Shown here: positions 50,381 to 63,800 of the stretch, piece by piece
Numbering within the stretch: position 1 is the first letter of the stretch
How the letters are laid out: each line of letters starts with the position of its first letter
Assembly: GCA_963920705.1 (NCBI GenBank)
Contig: CAWUCO010000205.1
Location: 186,001-250,000, forward strand
Direction of reading: 5' to 3'
From: Odiellus spinosus
Taxonomy: Eukaryota; Arthropoda; Arachnida; Opiliones; Phalangiidae
Length of the DNA stretch: 64,000 nucleotides
Notes under the pieces: model-generated
The model's input: the letters and a program-made list of their open reading frames with translations, nothing else
Databases searched by the model: none
Told to the model about the DNA's origin: nothing
Made by a program: the position numbers and the translations under genes

Positions 50381-51167
50381 CGAAAAATTAGGTTATTTGG
50401 GCTTAAAACGAAAAATTAGGTTATTTGGGCTTAAAACGAAAAATTAGGTTATTTGGGCTTAAAACGAAAAATTAGGTTATTTGGGCTTAAAACGAAAAAT
50501 TAGGTTATTTGGGCTTCAAACGAAAAATTAGGTTATTTGGGCTTAAAACGAAAAATTAGGTTATTTGGGCTTAAAACGAAAAATTAGGTTATTTTGGCTT
50601 AAAACGAAAAATTAGGTTATTTGGGCTTAAAACGAAAAATTAGGTTATTTGGGCTTAAAACGAAAAATTAGGTTATTTGGGCTTAAAACGAAAAATTAGG
50701 TTATTTTAGCTAAAAACGACATTTAGCTGAAAATGAATATTACGTTTTCTCGTCTAGAAACCAAAAATTACGTGATTTTTTCTAAAAATGAAAAATATGT
50801 CTCCTGGGCTAAAAATAATAAATAAGGCGATTTTGGCTTAAAACGAAAAATTAGGTTATTTAGGCGTAAAACGAAAAATTATGTTATTTGGGCTTAAAAC
50901 GAAAAATTAGGTTATTTGGGCTTAAAACGAAAAATTAGGTTATTTTAGCTAAAAACGATATTTTGGCTGAAAATGAATATTACGTTTTCTCGTCTAGAAA
51001 CCAAAAATTAAGTGATTTTTGCTAAAAATGAAAAATATGTCTTCTGGGCTAAAAATAATAAATGAGGCGATTTTGGCTTAAAACGAAAAATTAGGTTATT
51101 TGGGCTTAAAACGAAAAATTAGGTTATTTGGGCTTAAAACGAAAAATTAGGTTATTTGGGCTTAAAA

Positions 51168-51250
51168 CGAAAAATTAAGTGATTTTTGCTAAAAATGAAA
51201 AATATATCTTCTGGGCTAAAAATAATCAATGAGGCGATTTTGGCTTAAAA
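51168..51250 (+). repeat. truncated cassette (u3-u4-u5)
   Basis: This 83-bp cassette lacks u1 and u2. A regular monomer start (CGAAAAATTAAGTG) leads straight into u3, then u4 with the variant ATATCTTCTGGGC, then u5 with TCAATGAGGCG. A crossover between a monomer and the homologous u3 unit explains it in one step. Confidence 0.88.
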
Positions 51251-54200
51251 CGAAAAATTAGGTTATTTGGGCTTAAAACGAAAAATTAGGTTATTTTAGC
51301 TAAAAACGATATTTTGGTTGAAAATGAATATTGCGTTTTCTCGTCTAGAATCCAAAAAATAAGTGATTTTTGCTAAAAATGAAAAATATGTCTTCTGGGC
51401 TAAAAATAATAAATGAGGCGATTTTGGCTTAAAACTAAAAATTAGGTTATTTGGGCTTAAAACGAAAAATTAGGTTATTTGGGCTTAAAACGAAAAATTA
51501 GGTTATTTGGGCTTAAAACGAAAAATTAGGTTATTTGGGCTTAAAACGAAAAATTAGGTTATTTTAGCTAAAAACGATATTTTGGTTGAAAATGAATATT
51601 ACGTTTTCTCGTCTAGAAACCAAAAATTAAGTGATTTTTGCTAAAAATGAAAAATAGGTCTTCTAGGCTAAAAATAATAAATGAGGCGATTTTGGCATAA
51701 AACGAAAAATTAGGTTATTTGGGCTTAAACGAAAAATTAGGTTATTTTGGCTTAAAACGAAAAATTAGGTTATTTGGGCTTAAAACGAAAAATTAGGTTA
51801 TTTGGGCTTAAAACGTAAAATTAGATTATTTGGGCTTAAAACGAAAAATTATGTTATTTGGGCTTAAAACGAAAAATTAGGTTATTTGGGCTTAAAACGA
51901 AAAATTAGGTTATTTTAGCTAAAAACGATATTTTGGTTGAAAATGAATATTGCGTTTTCTCGTCTAGAATCCAAAAATTAAGTGATTTTTGCTAAAAATG
52001 AAAAATATGTCTTCTGGGCTAAAAATAATAAATGAGGCGATTTTGGCTTAAAACGAAAAATTAGGTTATTTGGGCTTAAAACGAAAAATTAGGTTATTTG
52101 GGCTTAAAACGAAAAATTAGGTTATTTGGGCTTAAAACGAAAAATTAGGTTATTTGGGCTTAAAACGAAAAATTAGGTTATTTGGGCTTAAAACGAAAAA
52201 TTAGGTTATTTGGGCTTAAAACGAAAAATTAGGTTATTTTAGCTAAAAACGATATTTTGGTTGAAAATGAATATTACGTTTTCTCGTCTAGAAACCAAAA
52301 ATTAAGTGATTTTTGCTAAAAATGAAAAATAGGTCTTCTAGGCTAAAAATAATAAATGAGGCGATTTTGGCTTAAAACGAAAAATTAGGTTATTTGGGCT
52401 TAAAACTAAAAATTAGGTTATTTGGGCTTAAAACGAAAAATTAGGTTATTTGGGCTTAAAACGAAAAATTTGGTTATTTGGGCTTAAAACGAAAAATTAG
52501 GTTATTTGGGCTTAAAACGAAAAATTAGGTTATTTGGGCTTAAATCGAAAAATTAGGTTATATTAGCTAAAAACGATATTTTGGTTGAAAATGAATATTA
52601 CGTTTTCTCGTCTAGAAACCAAAAATTAAGTGATTTTTGCTAAAAATGAAAAATATGTCTTCTGGGCTAAAAATAATAATTGAGGCGATTTTGGCTTAAA
52701 ACGAAAAATTAGGTTATTTGGGCTTAAAACGAAAAATTAGGTTATTTGGGCTTAAAACGAAAAATTAGGTTATTTGGGCTTAAAACGAAAAATTAGGTTA
52801 TTTGGGCTTAAAACGAAAAATTAGGTTATTTGGGCTTAAAACGAAAAATTAGGTTATTTGGGCTTCAAACGAAAAATTAGGTTATTTGGGCTTAAAACGA
52901 AAAATTAGGTTATTTGGGCTTAAAACGAAAAATTAGGTTATTTTGGCTTAAAACGAAAAATTAGGTTATTTGGGCTTAAAACGAAAAATTAGGTTATTTG
53001 GGCTTAAAACGAAAAATTAGGTTATTTGGGCTTAAAACGAAAAATTAGGTTATTTGGGCTTAAAACGAAAAATTAGGTTATTTGGGCTTAAAACGAAAAA
53101 TTAGGTTATTTGGGCTTAAAACGAAAAATTAGGTTATTTGGGCTTAAAACGAAAAATTAGGTTATTTGGGCTTAAAACTAAAAATTAGGTTATTTGGGCT
53201 TAAAACGAAAAATTAGGTTATTTGGGCTTAAAACGAAAAATTAGGTTATTTGGGCTTAAAACGAAAAATTTGGTTATTTGGGCTTAAAACGAAAAATTAG
53301 GTTATTTGGGCTTAAAACGAAAAATTAGGTTATATTAGCTAAAAACGATATTTTGGTTGAAAATGAATATTACGTTTTCTCGTCTAGAAACCAAAAATTA
53401 AGTGATTTTTGCTAAAAATGAAAAATATGTCTTCTGGGCTAAAAATAATAATTGAGGCGATTTTGGCTTAAAGCGAAAAATTAGGTTATTTGGGCTTAAA
53501 ACGAAAAATTAGGTTATTTGGGCTTAAAACGAAAAATTTGGTTATTTGGGCTTAAAACGAAAAATTAGGTTATTTGGGCTTAAAACGAAAAATTAGGTTA
53601 TATTAGCTAAAAACGATATTTTGGTTGAAAATGAATATTACGTTTTCTCGTCTAGAAACCAAAAATTAAGTGATTTTTGCTAAAAATGAAAAATATGCCT
53701 TCTGGGCTAAAAATAATAATTGAGGCGATTTTGGCTTAAAACGAAAAATTAGGTTATTTGGGCTTAAAACGAAAAATTAGGTTATTGGGCTTAAAACGAA
53801 AAATTAGGTTATTTGGGCTTAAAACGAAAAATTAGGTTATTTGGGCTTAAAACGAAAAATTAGGTTATTTGGGCTTAAAACGAAAAATTAGGTTATTTGG
53901 GCTTAAAACGAAAAATTAGGTTATTTGGGCTTAAAACGAAAAATTATGTTATTTGGGCTTAAAACGAAAAATTATGTTATTTGGGCTTAAAAAGAAAAAT
54001 TAGGTTATTTTGGCTTAAAACGAAAAATTAGGTTATTTGGGCTTAAAACGAAAAATTAGGTTATTTGGGCTTAAAACGAAAAATTAGGTTATTTTAGCTA
54101 AAAACGACATTTAGCTGAAAATGAATATTACGTTTTCTCGTCTAGAAACCAAAAATTACGTGATTTTTTCTAAAAATGAAAAATATGTCTCCTGGGCTAA

Positions 54201-54599
54201 AAATAATTAATAAGGCGATTTTGGCTTAAAACGAAAAATTAGGTTATTTAGGCGTAAAACGAAAAATTATGTTATTTGGGCTTAAAACGAAAAATTAGGT
54301 TATTTTGGCTTAAAACGAAAAATTAGGTTATTTGGGCTTAAAACGAAAAATTAGGTTATTTGGGCTTAAAACGAAAAATTAGGTTATTTTAGCTAAAAAC
54401 GATATTTTGGCTGAAAATGAATATTACGTTTTCTCGTCTAGAAACCAAAAATTAAGTGATTTTTGCTAAAAATGAAAAATATGTCTTCTGGGCTAAAAAT
54501 AATAAATGAGGCGATTTTGGCTTAAAACGAAAAATTAGGTTATTTGGGCTTAAAACGAAAAATTAGGTTATTTGGGCTTAAAACGAAAAATTAGGTTAT

Positions 54600-57500
54600 T
54601 TGGGCTTAAAACGAAAAATTAGGTTATTTGGGCTTAAAACGAAAAATTAGGTTATTTGGGCTTAAAACGAAAAATTATGTTATTTGGGCTTAAAGTGAAA
54701 AATTAGGTTATTTGGGCTTAAAACGAAAAATTTGGTTATTTGGGCTTAAAACGAAAAATTAGGTTATTTGGGCTTAAAACGAAAAATTAGGTTATTTGGG
54801 CTTAAAACGAAAAATTAGGTTATTTGGGCTTAAAACGAAAAATTACGTTATTTGGGCTTAAAACGTAAAATTAGGTTATTTGGGCTTAAAACGAAAAATT
54901 ATGTTATTTGGGCTTAAAGTGAAAAATTAGGTTATTTGGGCTTAAAACGAAAAATTAGGTTATTTGGGCTTAAAACGAAAAATTAGGTTATTTTGGCTTA
55001 AAACGAAAAATTAGGTTATTTGGGCTTAAAACGAAAAATTAGGTTATTTGGGCTTAAAACGAAAAATTAGGTTATTTGGGCTTAAAACGAAAAATTAGGT
55101 TATTTGGGCTTAAAACGAAAAATTAGGTTTTTTTGGCTTAAAACGAAAAATTAGGTTATTTGAGCTTAAAACGAAAAATTAGGTTATTTGGGCTTAAAAC
55201 GAAAAATTAGGTTATTTGGGCTTAAAACGAAAAATTAGGTTATTTGGGCTTAAAACGAAAAATTTGGTTATTTGGGCTTAAAACGAAAAATTAGGTTATT
55301 TGGGCTTAAAACGAAAAATTAGGTTATATTAGCTAAAAGCGATATTTTGGATGAAAATGAATATTACGTTTTCTCGTCTAGAAACCAAAAATTAAGTGAT
55401 TTTTGCTAAAAATGAAAAATATGTCTTCTGGGCTAAAAATAATAATTGAGGCGATTTTGGCTTAAAACGAAAAATTAGGTTATTTGGGCTTAAAACGAAA
55501 AATTTGGTTATTTGGGCTTAAAACGAAAAATTAGGTTATTTGGGCTTAAAACGAAAAATTTGGTTATTTGGGCTTAAAACGAAAAATTAGGTTATTTGGG
55601 CTTAAAACGAAAAATTAGGTTATTTGGGCTTAAAACGAAAAATTAGGTTATTTGGGCTTAAAACGAAAAATTACGTTATTTGGGCTTAAAACGTAAAATT
55701 AGGTTATTTGGGCTTAAAACGAAAAATTATGTTATTTGGGCTTAAAGTGAAAAATTAGGTTATTTGGGCTTAAAACGAAAAATTTGGTTATTTGGGCTTA
55801 AAACGAAAAATTAGGTTATTTGGGCTTAAAACGAAAAATTAGGTTATTTGGGCTTAAAACGAAAAATTAGGTTATTTGGGCTTAAAACGAAAAATTACGT
55901 TATTTGGGCTTAAAACGTAAAATTAGGTTATTTGGGCTTAAAACGAAAAATTATGTTATTTGGGCTTAAAGTGAAAAATTAGGTTATTTGGGCTTAAAAC
56001 GAAAAATTAGGTTATTTGGGCTTAAAACGAAAAATTAGGTTATTTTGGCTTAAAACGAAAAATTAGGTTATTTGGGCTTAAAACGAAAAATTAGGTTATT
56101 TGGGCTTAAAACGAAAAATTAGGTTATTTGGGCTTAAAACGAAAAATTAGGTTATTTGGGCTTAAAACGAAAAATTAGGTTATTTGGGCTTAAAACGAAA
56201 AATTATGTTATTTGGGCTTAAAACGAAAAATTAGGTTATTTGGGCTTAAAACGAAAAATTAGGTTATTTTTGCTTAAAACGAAAAATTAGGTTATTTGGG
56301 CTTAAAACGAAAAATTAGGTTATTTGGGCTTAAAACGAAAAATTAGGTTATTTGGGCTTAAAACGAAAAATTACGTTATTTGGGCTTAAAACGTAAAATT
56401 AGGTTATTTGGGCTTAAAACGAAAAATTGTTATTTGGGCTTAAAGTGAAAAATTAGGTTATTTGGGCTTAAAACGAAAAATTAGGTTATCTTGGCTTAAA
56501 ACGAAAAATTAGGTTATTTGGGCTTAAAACGAAAAATTAGGTTATTTGGGCTTAAAACGAAAAATTAGGTTATTTTAGCTAAAAACGATATTTTGGCTGA
56601 AAATGAATATTACGTTTTCTCGTCTAGAAACCAAAAATTAAGTGATTTTTGCTAAAAATGAAAAATATGACTTCTGGGCTAAAAATAATAAATGAGGCAA
56701 TTTTGGCTTAAAACGAAAAATTAGTATATTTGGGCTTAAAACGAAAAATTAGGTTATTTGGGCTTAAAACGAAAAATTAGGTTATTTGGGCTTAAAACGA
56801 AAAATTAGGTTATTTGGGCTTAAAACGAAAAATTTGGTTATTTGGGCTTAAAACGAAAAATTAGGTTATTTGGGCTTAAATCGAAAAATTAGGTTATATT
56901 AGCTAAAAACGATATTTTGGTTGAAAATGAATATTACGTTTTCTCGTCTAGAAACCAAAAATTAAGTGATTTTTGCTAATAATGAAAAATATGTCTTCTG
57001 GGCTAAAAATAATAATTGAGGCGATTTTGGCTTAAAACGAAAAATTAGGTTATTTGGGCTTAAAACGAAAAATTAGGTTATTTGGGCTTAAAACGAAAAA
57101 TTAGGTTATTTGGGCTTAAAACGAAAAATTAGGTTATTTGGGCTTCAAACGAAAAATTAGGTTATTTGGGCTTAAAACGAAAAATTAGGTTATTTGGGCT
57201 TAAAACGAAAAATTAGGTTATTTTAGCTAAAAATGATATTTTGGCTGAAAATGAATATTACGTTTTCTCGTCTAGAAACCAAAAATTAAGTGATTTTTGC
57301 TAAAAATGAAAAATATGTCTTCTGGGCTAAAAATAATAAATGAGGCGATTTTGGCTTAAAACGCAAAATTAGGTTATTTGGGCTTAAAACGAAAAATTAG
57401 GTTATTTGGGCTTAAAACGAAAAATTAGGTTATTTGGGCTTAAAACGAAAAATTTGGTTATTTGGGCTTAAAACGAAAAATTAGGTTATTTGGGCTTAAA

Positions 57501-60250
57501 ACGAAAAATTAGGTTATTTGGGCTTAAAACGAAAAATTAGGTTATTTGGGCTTAAAACGAAAAATTAGGTTATTTGGGCTTAAAACGAAAAATTACGTTA
57601 TTTGGGCTTAAAACGTAAAATTAGGTTATTTGGGCTTAAAACGAAAAATTATGTTATTTGGGCTTAAAGTGAAAAATTAGGTTATTTGGGCTTAAAACGA
57701 AAAATTTGGTTATTTGGGCTTAAAACGAAAAATTAGGTTATTTGGGCTTAAAACGAAAAATTAGGTTATTTGGGCTTAAAACGAAAAATTAGGTTATTTG
57801 GGCTTAAAACGAAAAATTACGTTATTTGGGCTTAAAACGTAAAATTAGGTTATTTGGGCTTAAAACGAAAAATTATGTTATTTGGGCTTAAAGTGAAAAA
57901 TTAGGTTATTTGGGCTTAAAACGAAAAATTAGGTTATTTGGGCTTAAAACGAAAAATTAGGTTATTTTGGCTTAAAACGAAAAATTAGGTTATTTGGGCT
58001 TAAAACGAAAAATTAGGTTATTTGGGCTTAAAACGAAAAATTAGGTTATTTGGGCTTAAAACGAAAAATTAGGTTATTTGGGCTTAAAACGAAAAATTAG
58101 GTTTTTTTGGCTTAAAACGAAAAATTAGGTTATTTGAGCTTAAAACGAAAAATTAGGTTATTTGGGCTTAAAACGAAAAATTAGGTTATTTGGGCTTAAA
58201 ACGAAAAATTAGGTTATTTGGGCTTAAAACGAAAAATTTGGTTATTTGGGCTTAAAACGAAAAATTAGGTTATTTGGGCTTAAAACGAAAAATTAGGTTA
58301 TATTAGCTAAAAGCGATATTTTGGATGAAAATGAATATTACGTTTTCTCGTCTAGAAACCAAAAATTAAGTGATTTTTGCTAAAAATGAAAAATATGTCT
58401 TCTGGGCTAAAAATAATAATTGAGGCGATTTTGGCTTAAAACGAAAAATTAGGTTATTTGGGCTTAAAACGAAAAATTTGGTTATTTGGGCTTAAAACGA
58501 AAAATTAGGTTATTTGGGCTTAAAACGAAAAATTTGGTTATTTGGGCTTAAAACGAAAAATTAGGTTATTTGGGCTTAAAACGAAAAATTAGGTTATTTG
58601 GGCTTAAAACGAAAAATTAGGTTATTTGGGCTTAAAACGAAAAATTACGTTATTTGGGCTTAAAACGTAAAATTAGGTTATTTGGGCTTAAAACGAAAAA
58701 TTATGTTATTTGGGCTTAAAGTGAAAAATTAGGTTATTTGGGCTTAAAACGAAAAATTTGGTTATTTGGGCTTAAAACGAAAAATTAGGTTATTTGGGCT
58801 TAAAACGAAAAATTAGGTTATTTGGGCTTAAAACGAAAAATTAGGTTATTTGGGCTTAAAACGAAAAATTACGTTATTTGGGCTTAAAACGTAAAATTAG
58901 GTTATTTGGGCTTAAAACGAAAAATTAGGTTATTTGGGCTTAAAACGAAAAATTAGGTTATTTGGGCTTAAAACGAAAAATTAGGTTATTTTGGCTTAAA
59001 ACGAAAAATTAGGTTATTTGGGCTTAAAACGAAAAATTAGGTTATTTGGGCTTAAAACGAAAAATTAGGTTATTTGGGCTTAAAACGAAAAATTAGGTTA
59101 TTTGGGCTTAAAACGAAAAATTAGGTTATTTGGGCTTAAAACGAAAAATTATGTTATTTGGGCTTAAAACGAAAAATTAGGTTATTTGGGCTTAAAACGA
59201 AAAATTAGGTTATTTTTGCTTAAAACGAAAAATTAGGTTATTTGGGCTTAAAACGAAAAATTAGGTTATTTGGGCTTAAAACGAAAAATTAGGTTATTTG
59301 GGCTTAAAACGAAAAATTACGTTATTTGGGCTTAAAACGTAAAATTAGGTTATTTGGGCTTAAAACGAAAAATTGTTATTTGGGCTTAAAGTGAAAAATT
59401 AGGTTATTTGGGCTTAAAACGAAAAATTAGGTTATCTTGGCTTAAAACGAAAAATTAGGTTATTTGGGCTTAAAACGAAAAATTAGGTTATTTGGGCTTA
59501 AAACGAAAAATTAGGTTATTTTAGCTAAAAACGATATTTTGGCTGAAAATGAATATTACGTTTTCTCGTCTAGAAACCAAAAATTAAGTGATTTTTGCTA
59601 AAAATGAAAAATATGACTTCTGGGCTAAAAATAATAAATGAGGCAATTTTGGCTTAAAACGAAAAATTAGTATATTTGGGCTTAAAACGAAAAATTAGGT
59701 TATTTGGGCTTAAAACGAAAAATTAGGTTATTTGGGCTTAAAACGAAAAATTAGGTTATTTGGGCTTAAAACGAAAAATTAGGTTATTTGGGCTTAAAAC
59801 GAAAAATTTGGTTATTTGGGCTTAAAACGAAAAATTAGGTTATTTGGGCTTAAATCGAAAAATTAGGTTATATTAGCTAAAAACGATATTTTGGTTGAAA
59901 ATGAATATTACGTTTTCTCGTCTAGAAACCAAAAATTAAGTGATTTTTGCTAAAAATGAAAAATATGTCTTCTGGGCTAAAAATAATAATTGAGGCGATT
60001 TTGGCTTAAAACGAAAAATTAGGTTATTTGGGCTTAAAACGAAAAATTAGGTTATTTGGGCTTAAAACGAAAAATTAGGTTATTTGGGCTTAAAACGAAA
60101 AATTAGGTTATTTGGGCTTCAAACGAAAAATTAGGTTATTTGGGCTTAAAACGAAAAATTAGGTTATTTGGGCTTAAAACGAAAAATTAGGTTATTTTGG
60201 CTTAAAACGAAAAATTAGGTTATTTGGGCTTAAAACGAAAAATTAGGTTA
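54600..60250 (+). repeat. 2974-bp tandem duplication in right block
   Basis: Pairs 2974 bp apart: AAAGTGAAAAATTAGG near 54694/57668, GTTTTTTTGG at 55127/58101, cassette 55340/58314 with the private GGATGAAAATG, and GGCTTCAAACG at 57141/60115. Between them AATTGTTATTTGG (56425/59371), TTAGTATATTTGG (56721/59667) and cassette 56586/59532 are 2946 bp apart. One monomer was therefore lost and another gained in the second copy. A marked cassette-poor run (54528-55339) lies in copy 1. Confidence 0.9.
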
Positions 60251-60530
60251 TTTGGGCTTAAAACGAAAAATTAGGTTATTTTAGCTAAAAACGACATTTA
60301 GCTGAAAATGAATATTACGTTTTCTCGTCTAGAAACCAAAAATTACGTGATTTTTTCTAAAAATGAAAAATATGTCTCCTGGGCTAAAAATAATAAATAA
60401 GGCGATTTTGGCTTAAAACGAAAAATTAGGTTATTTAGGCGTAAAACGAAAAATTATGTTATTTGGGCTTAAAACGAAAAATTAGGTTATTTGGGCTAAA
60501 AACGAAAAATTAGGTTATTTTAGCTAAAAA

Positions 60531-60658
60531 CGATATTTTGGCTGAAAATGAATATTACGTTTTCTCGTCTAGAAACCAAAAATTAAGTGATTTTTGCTAA
60601 AAATGAAAAATATGTCTTCTGGGCTAAAAATAATAAATGAGGCGATTTTGGCTTAAAA
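60531..60658 (+). repeat. exemplar 128-bp diverged cassette made of five degenerate 28-mers
   Basis: This looks like a different sequence between monomer runs, but hand alignment shows five decayed monomers. u1 60531-60548 is 18 nt and fits the monomer with bases 4-13 deleted (16/18 matches). u2 60549-60575 is 27 nt (18/27). u3 60576-60603 is 28 nt (22/28). u4 60604-60630 is 27 nt (19/27). u5 60631-60658 is 28 nt (21/28). It is normally preceded by a monomer ending TTTAGCTAAAAA. A TCTAGA hexamer lies 37 bases from the start in nearly all copies and is a handy anchor. The fixed 128-bp length over dozens of copies shows the cassette is amplified as a unit. Confidence 0.93.
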
Positions 60659-60742
60659 CGAAAAATTAGGTTATTTGGGCTTAAAACGAAAAATTAGGTT
60701 ATTTGGGCTTAAAACGAAAAATTAGGTTATTTGGGCTTAAAA

Positions 60743-60825
60743 CGAAAAATTAAGTGATTTTTGCTAAAAATGAAAAATATATCTTCTGGGCTAAAAATAA
60801 TCAATGAGGCGATTTTGGCTTAAAA
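60743..60825 (+). repeat. truncated cassette (u3-u4-u5), distal copy
   Basis: Same 83-bp structure and same ATATCTTCTGGGC and TCAATGAGGCG variants as the copy at 51168, exactly 9575 bp downstream. It sits in the same neighbourhood, between a TTTTAGC-linked cassette and one with TATTGCG and TCTAGAATCC. It is therefore a passenger of a larger segmental duplication, not an independent truncation. Confidence 0.88.
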
Positions 60826-63800
60826 CGAAAAATTAGGTTATTTGGGCTTAAAACGAAAAATTAGGTTATTTTAGCTAAAAACGATATTTTGGTTGAAAAT
60901 GAATATTGCGTTTTCTCGTCTAGAATCCAAAAAATAAGTGATTTTTGCTAAAAATGAAAAATATGTCTTCTGGGCTAAAAATAATAAATGAGGCGATTTT
61001 GGCTTAAAACGAAAAATTAGGTTATTTGGGCTTAAACGAAAAATTAGGTTATTTTGGCTTAAAACGAAAAATTAGGTTATTTGGGCTTAAAACGAAAAAT
61101 TAGGTTATTTGGGCTTAAAACGTAAAATTAGATTATTTGGGCTTAAAACGAAAAATTATGTTATTTGGGCTTAAAACGAAAAATTAGGTTATTTGGGCTT
61201 AAAACGAAAAATTAGGTTATTTTAGCTAAAAACGATATTTTGGTTGAAAATGAATATTGCGTTTTCTCGTCTAGAATCCAAAAATTAAGTGATTTTTGCT
61301 AAAAATGAAAAATATGTCTTCTGGGCTAAAAATAATAAATGAGGCGATTTTGGCTTAAAACGAAAAATTAGGTTATTTGGGCTTAAAACGAAAAATTAGG
61401 TTATTTGGGCTTAAAACGAAAAATTAGGTTATTTGGGCTTAAAACGAAAAATTAGGTTATTTGGGCTTAAAACGAAAAATTAGGTTATTTGGGCTTAAAA
61501 CGAAAAATTAGGTTATTTTAGCTAAAAACGATATTTTGGTTGAAAATGAATATTACGTTTTCTCGTCTAGAAACCAAAAATTAAGTGATTTTTGCTAAAA
61601 ATGAAAAATAGGTCTTCTAGGCTAAAAATAATAAATGAGGCGATTTTGGCTTAAAACGAAAAATTAGGTTATTTGGGCTTAAAACTAAAAATTAGGTTAT
61701 TTGGGCTTAAAACGAAAAATTAGGTTATTTGGGCTTAAAACGAAAAATTTGGTTATTTGGGCTTAAAACGAAAAATTAGGTTATTTGGGCTTAAAACGAA
61801 AAATTAGGTTATATTAGCTAAAAACGATATTTTGGTTGAAAATGAATATTACGTTTTCTCGTCTAGAAACCAAAAATTAAGTGATTTTTGCTAAAAATGA
61901 AAAATATGCCTTCTGGGCTAAAAATAATAATTGAGGCGATTTTGGCTTAAAACGAAAAATTAGGTTATTTGGGCTTAAAACGAAAAATTAGGTTATTTGG
62001 GCTTAAAACGAAAAATTAGGTTATTTGGGCTTAAAACGAAAAATTAGGTTATTTGGGCTTAAAACTAAAAATTAGGTTATTTGGGCTTAAAACGAAAAAT
62101 TAGGTTATTTGGGCTTAAAACGAAAAATTTGGTTATTTGGGCTTAAAACGAAAAATTAGGTTATTTGGGCTTAAAACGAAAAATTAGGTTATATTAGCTA
62201 AAAACGATATTTTGGTTGAAAATGAATATTACGTTTTCTCGTCTAGAAACCAAAAATTAAGTGATTTTTGCTAAAAATGAAAAATATGTCTTCTGGGCTA
62301 AAAATAATAATTGAGGCGATTTTGGCTTAAAGCGAAAAATTAGGTTATTTGGGCTTAAAACGAAAAATTAGGTTATTTGGGCTTAAAACGAAAAATTTGG
62401 TTATTTGGGCTTAAAACGAAAAATTAGGTTATATTAGCTAAAAACGATATTTTGGTTGAAAATGAATATTACGTTTTCTCGTCTAGAAACCAAAAATTAA
62501 GTGATTTTTGCTAAAAATGAAAAATATGCCTTCTGGGCTAAAAATAATAATTGAGGCGATTTTGGCTTAAAACGAAAAATTAGGTTATTTGGGCTTAAAA
62601 CGAAAAATTAGGTTATTGGGCTTAAAACGAAAAATTAGGTTATTTGGGCTTAAAACGAAAAATTAGGTTATTTGGGCTTGAAACGAAAAATTAGGTTATT
62701 TGGGCTTAAAACGAAAAATTAGGTTATTTGGGCTTAAAACGAAAAATTAGGTTATTTGGGCTTAAAACGAAAAATTATGTTATTTGGGCTTAAAACGAAA
62801 AATTATGTTATTTGGGCTTAAAAAGAAAAATTAGGTTATTTTGGCTTAAAACGAAAAATTAGGTTATTTGGGCTTAAAACGAAAAATTAGGTTATTTGGG
62901 CTTAAAACGAAAAATTAGGTTATTTTAGCTAAAAACGACATTTAGCTGAAAATGAATATTACGTTTTCTCGTCTAGAAACCAAAAATTACGTGATTTTTT
63001 CTAAAAATGAAAAATATGTCTCCTGGGCTAAAAATAATTAATAAGGCGATTTTGGCTTAAAACGAAAAATTAGGTTATTTAGGCGTAAAACGAAAAATTA
63101 TGTTATTTGGGCTTAAAACGAAAAATTAGGTTATTTTGGCTTAAAACGAAAAATTAGGTTATTTGGTCTTAAAACGAAAAATAAGTTATTTGGGCTTAAA
63201 ACGAAAAATTAGGTTATTTTAGCTAAAAACGATATTTTGGCTGAAAATGAATATTACGTTTTCTCGTCTAGAAACCAAAAATTAAGTGATTTTTGCTAAA
63301 AATGAAAAATATGTCTTCTGGGCTAAAAATAATAAATGAGGCGATTTTGGCTTAAAACGAAAAATTAGGTTATTTGGGCTTAAAACGAAAAATTAGGTTA
63401 TTTGGGCTTAAAACGAAAAATTAGGTTATTTGGGCTTAAAACGAAAAATTAGGTTATTTGGGCTTAAAACGAAAAATTAGGTTATTTGGGCTTAAAACGA
63501 AAAATTAGGTTATTTGGGCTTAAAACGAAAAATTAGGTTATTTTAGCTAAAAACGATATTTTGGCTGAAAATGAATATTACGTTTTCTCGTCTAGAATCC
63601 AAAAAATAAGTGATTTTTGCTAAAAATGAAAAATATGTCTTCTGGGCTAAAAATAATAAATGAGGCGATTTTGGCTTAAAACGAAAAATTAGGTTATTTG
63701 GGCTTAAAACGAAAAATTAGGTTATTTGGGCTTAAAACGAAAAATTAGGTTATTTGGGCTTAAAACGAAAAATTAGGTTATTTTAGCTAAAAACGATATT

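Larger units (their letters stand above)
50100..53050 (+). repeat. 2349-bp repeat in right block
   Basis: TAAATCGAAAAATTAGG followed by TATATTAGC recurs at 50192 and 52541, and GGCTTCAAACG at 50512 and 52861, both 2349 bp apart. Cassettes 50225 and 52574 keep the same offset and share the AATTGAGGCG ending. The same marker combination returns once more near 56910 and 59884. Confidence 0.82.
50700..63400 (+). repeat. long-range duplicated segments, 8.8-9.6 kb apart
   Basis: The series 50717, 50956, truncated 51168 and 51307 recurs at 60292, 60531, 60743 and 60882 with a constant offset of 9575. Further on GGGCTTAAACG at 51721/61028 has offset 9307, because the second copy lacks the cassette at 51575. 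The shortened GTTATTGGGC monomer at 53781/62612 and cassettes 53614/62445, 54105/62936 and 54400/63230 have offset about 8831. At least 3.6 kb has been duplicated, with stepwise internal loss. Confidence 0.87.

Noticed and set aside
60531-60658. Cassette as a transposon or MITE
   Set aside because: No terminal inverted repeats or target duplications, always the same orientation as the surrounding monomers, and all five parts align to the monomer.
60531-60658. CENP-B box within the cassette
   Set aside because: I looked for the conserved TTCG...CGGG core and did not find it; any centromere-protein link is only speculation.
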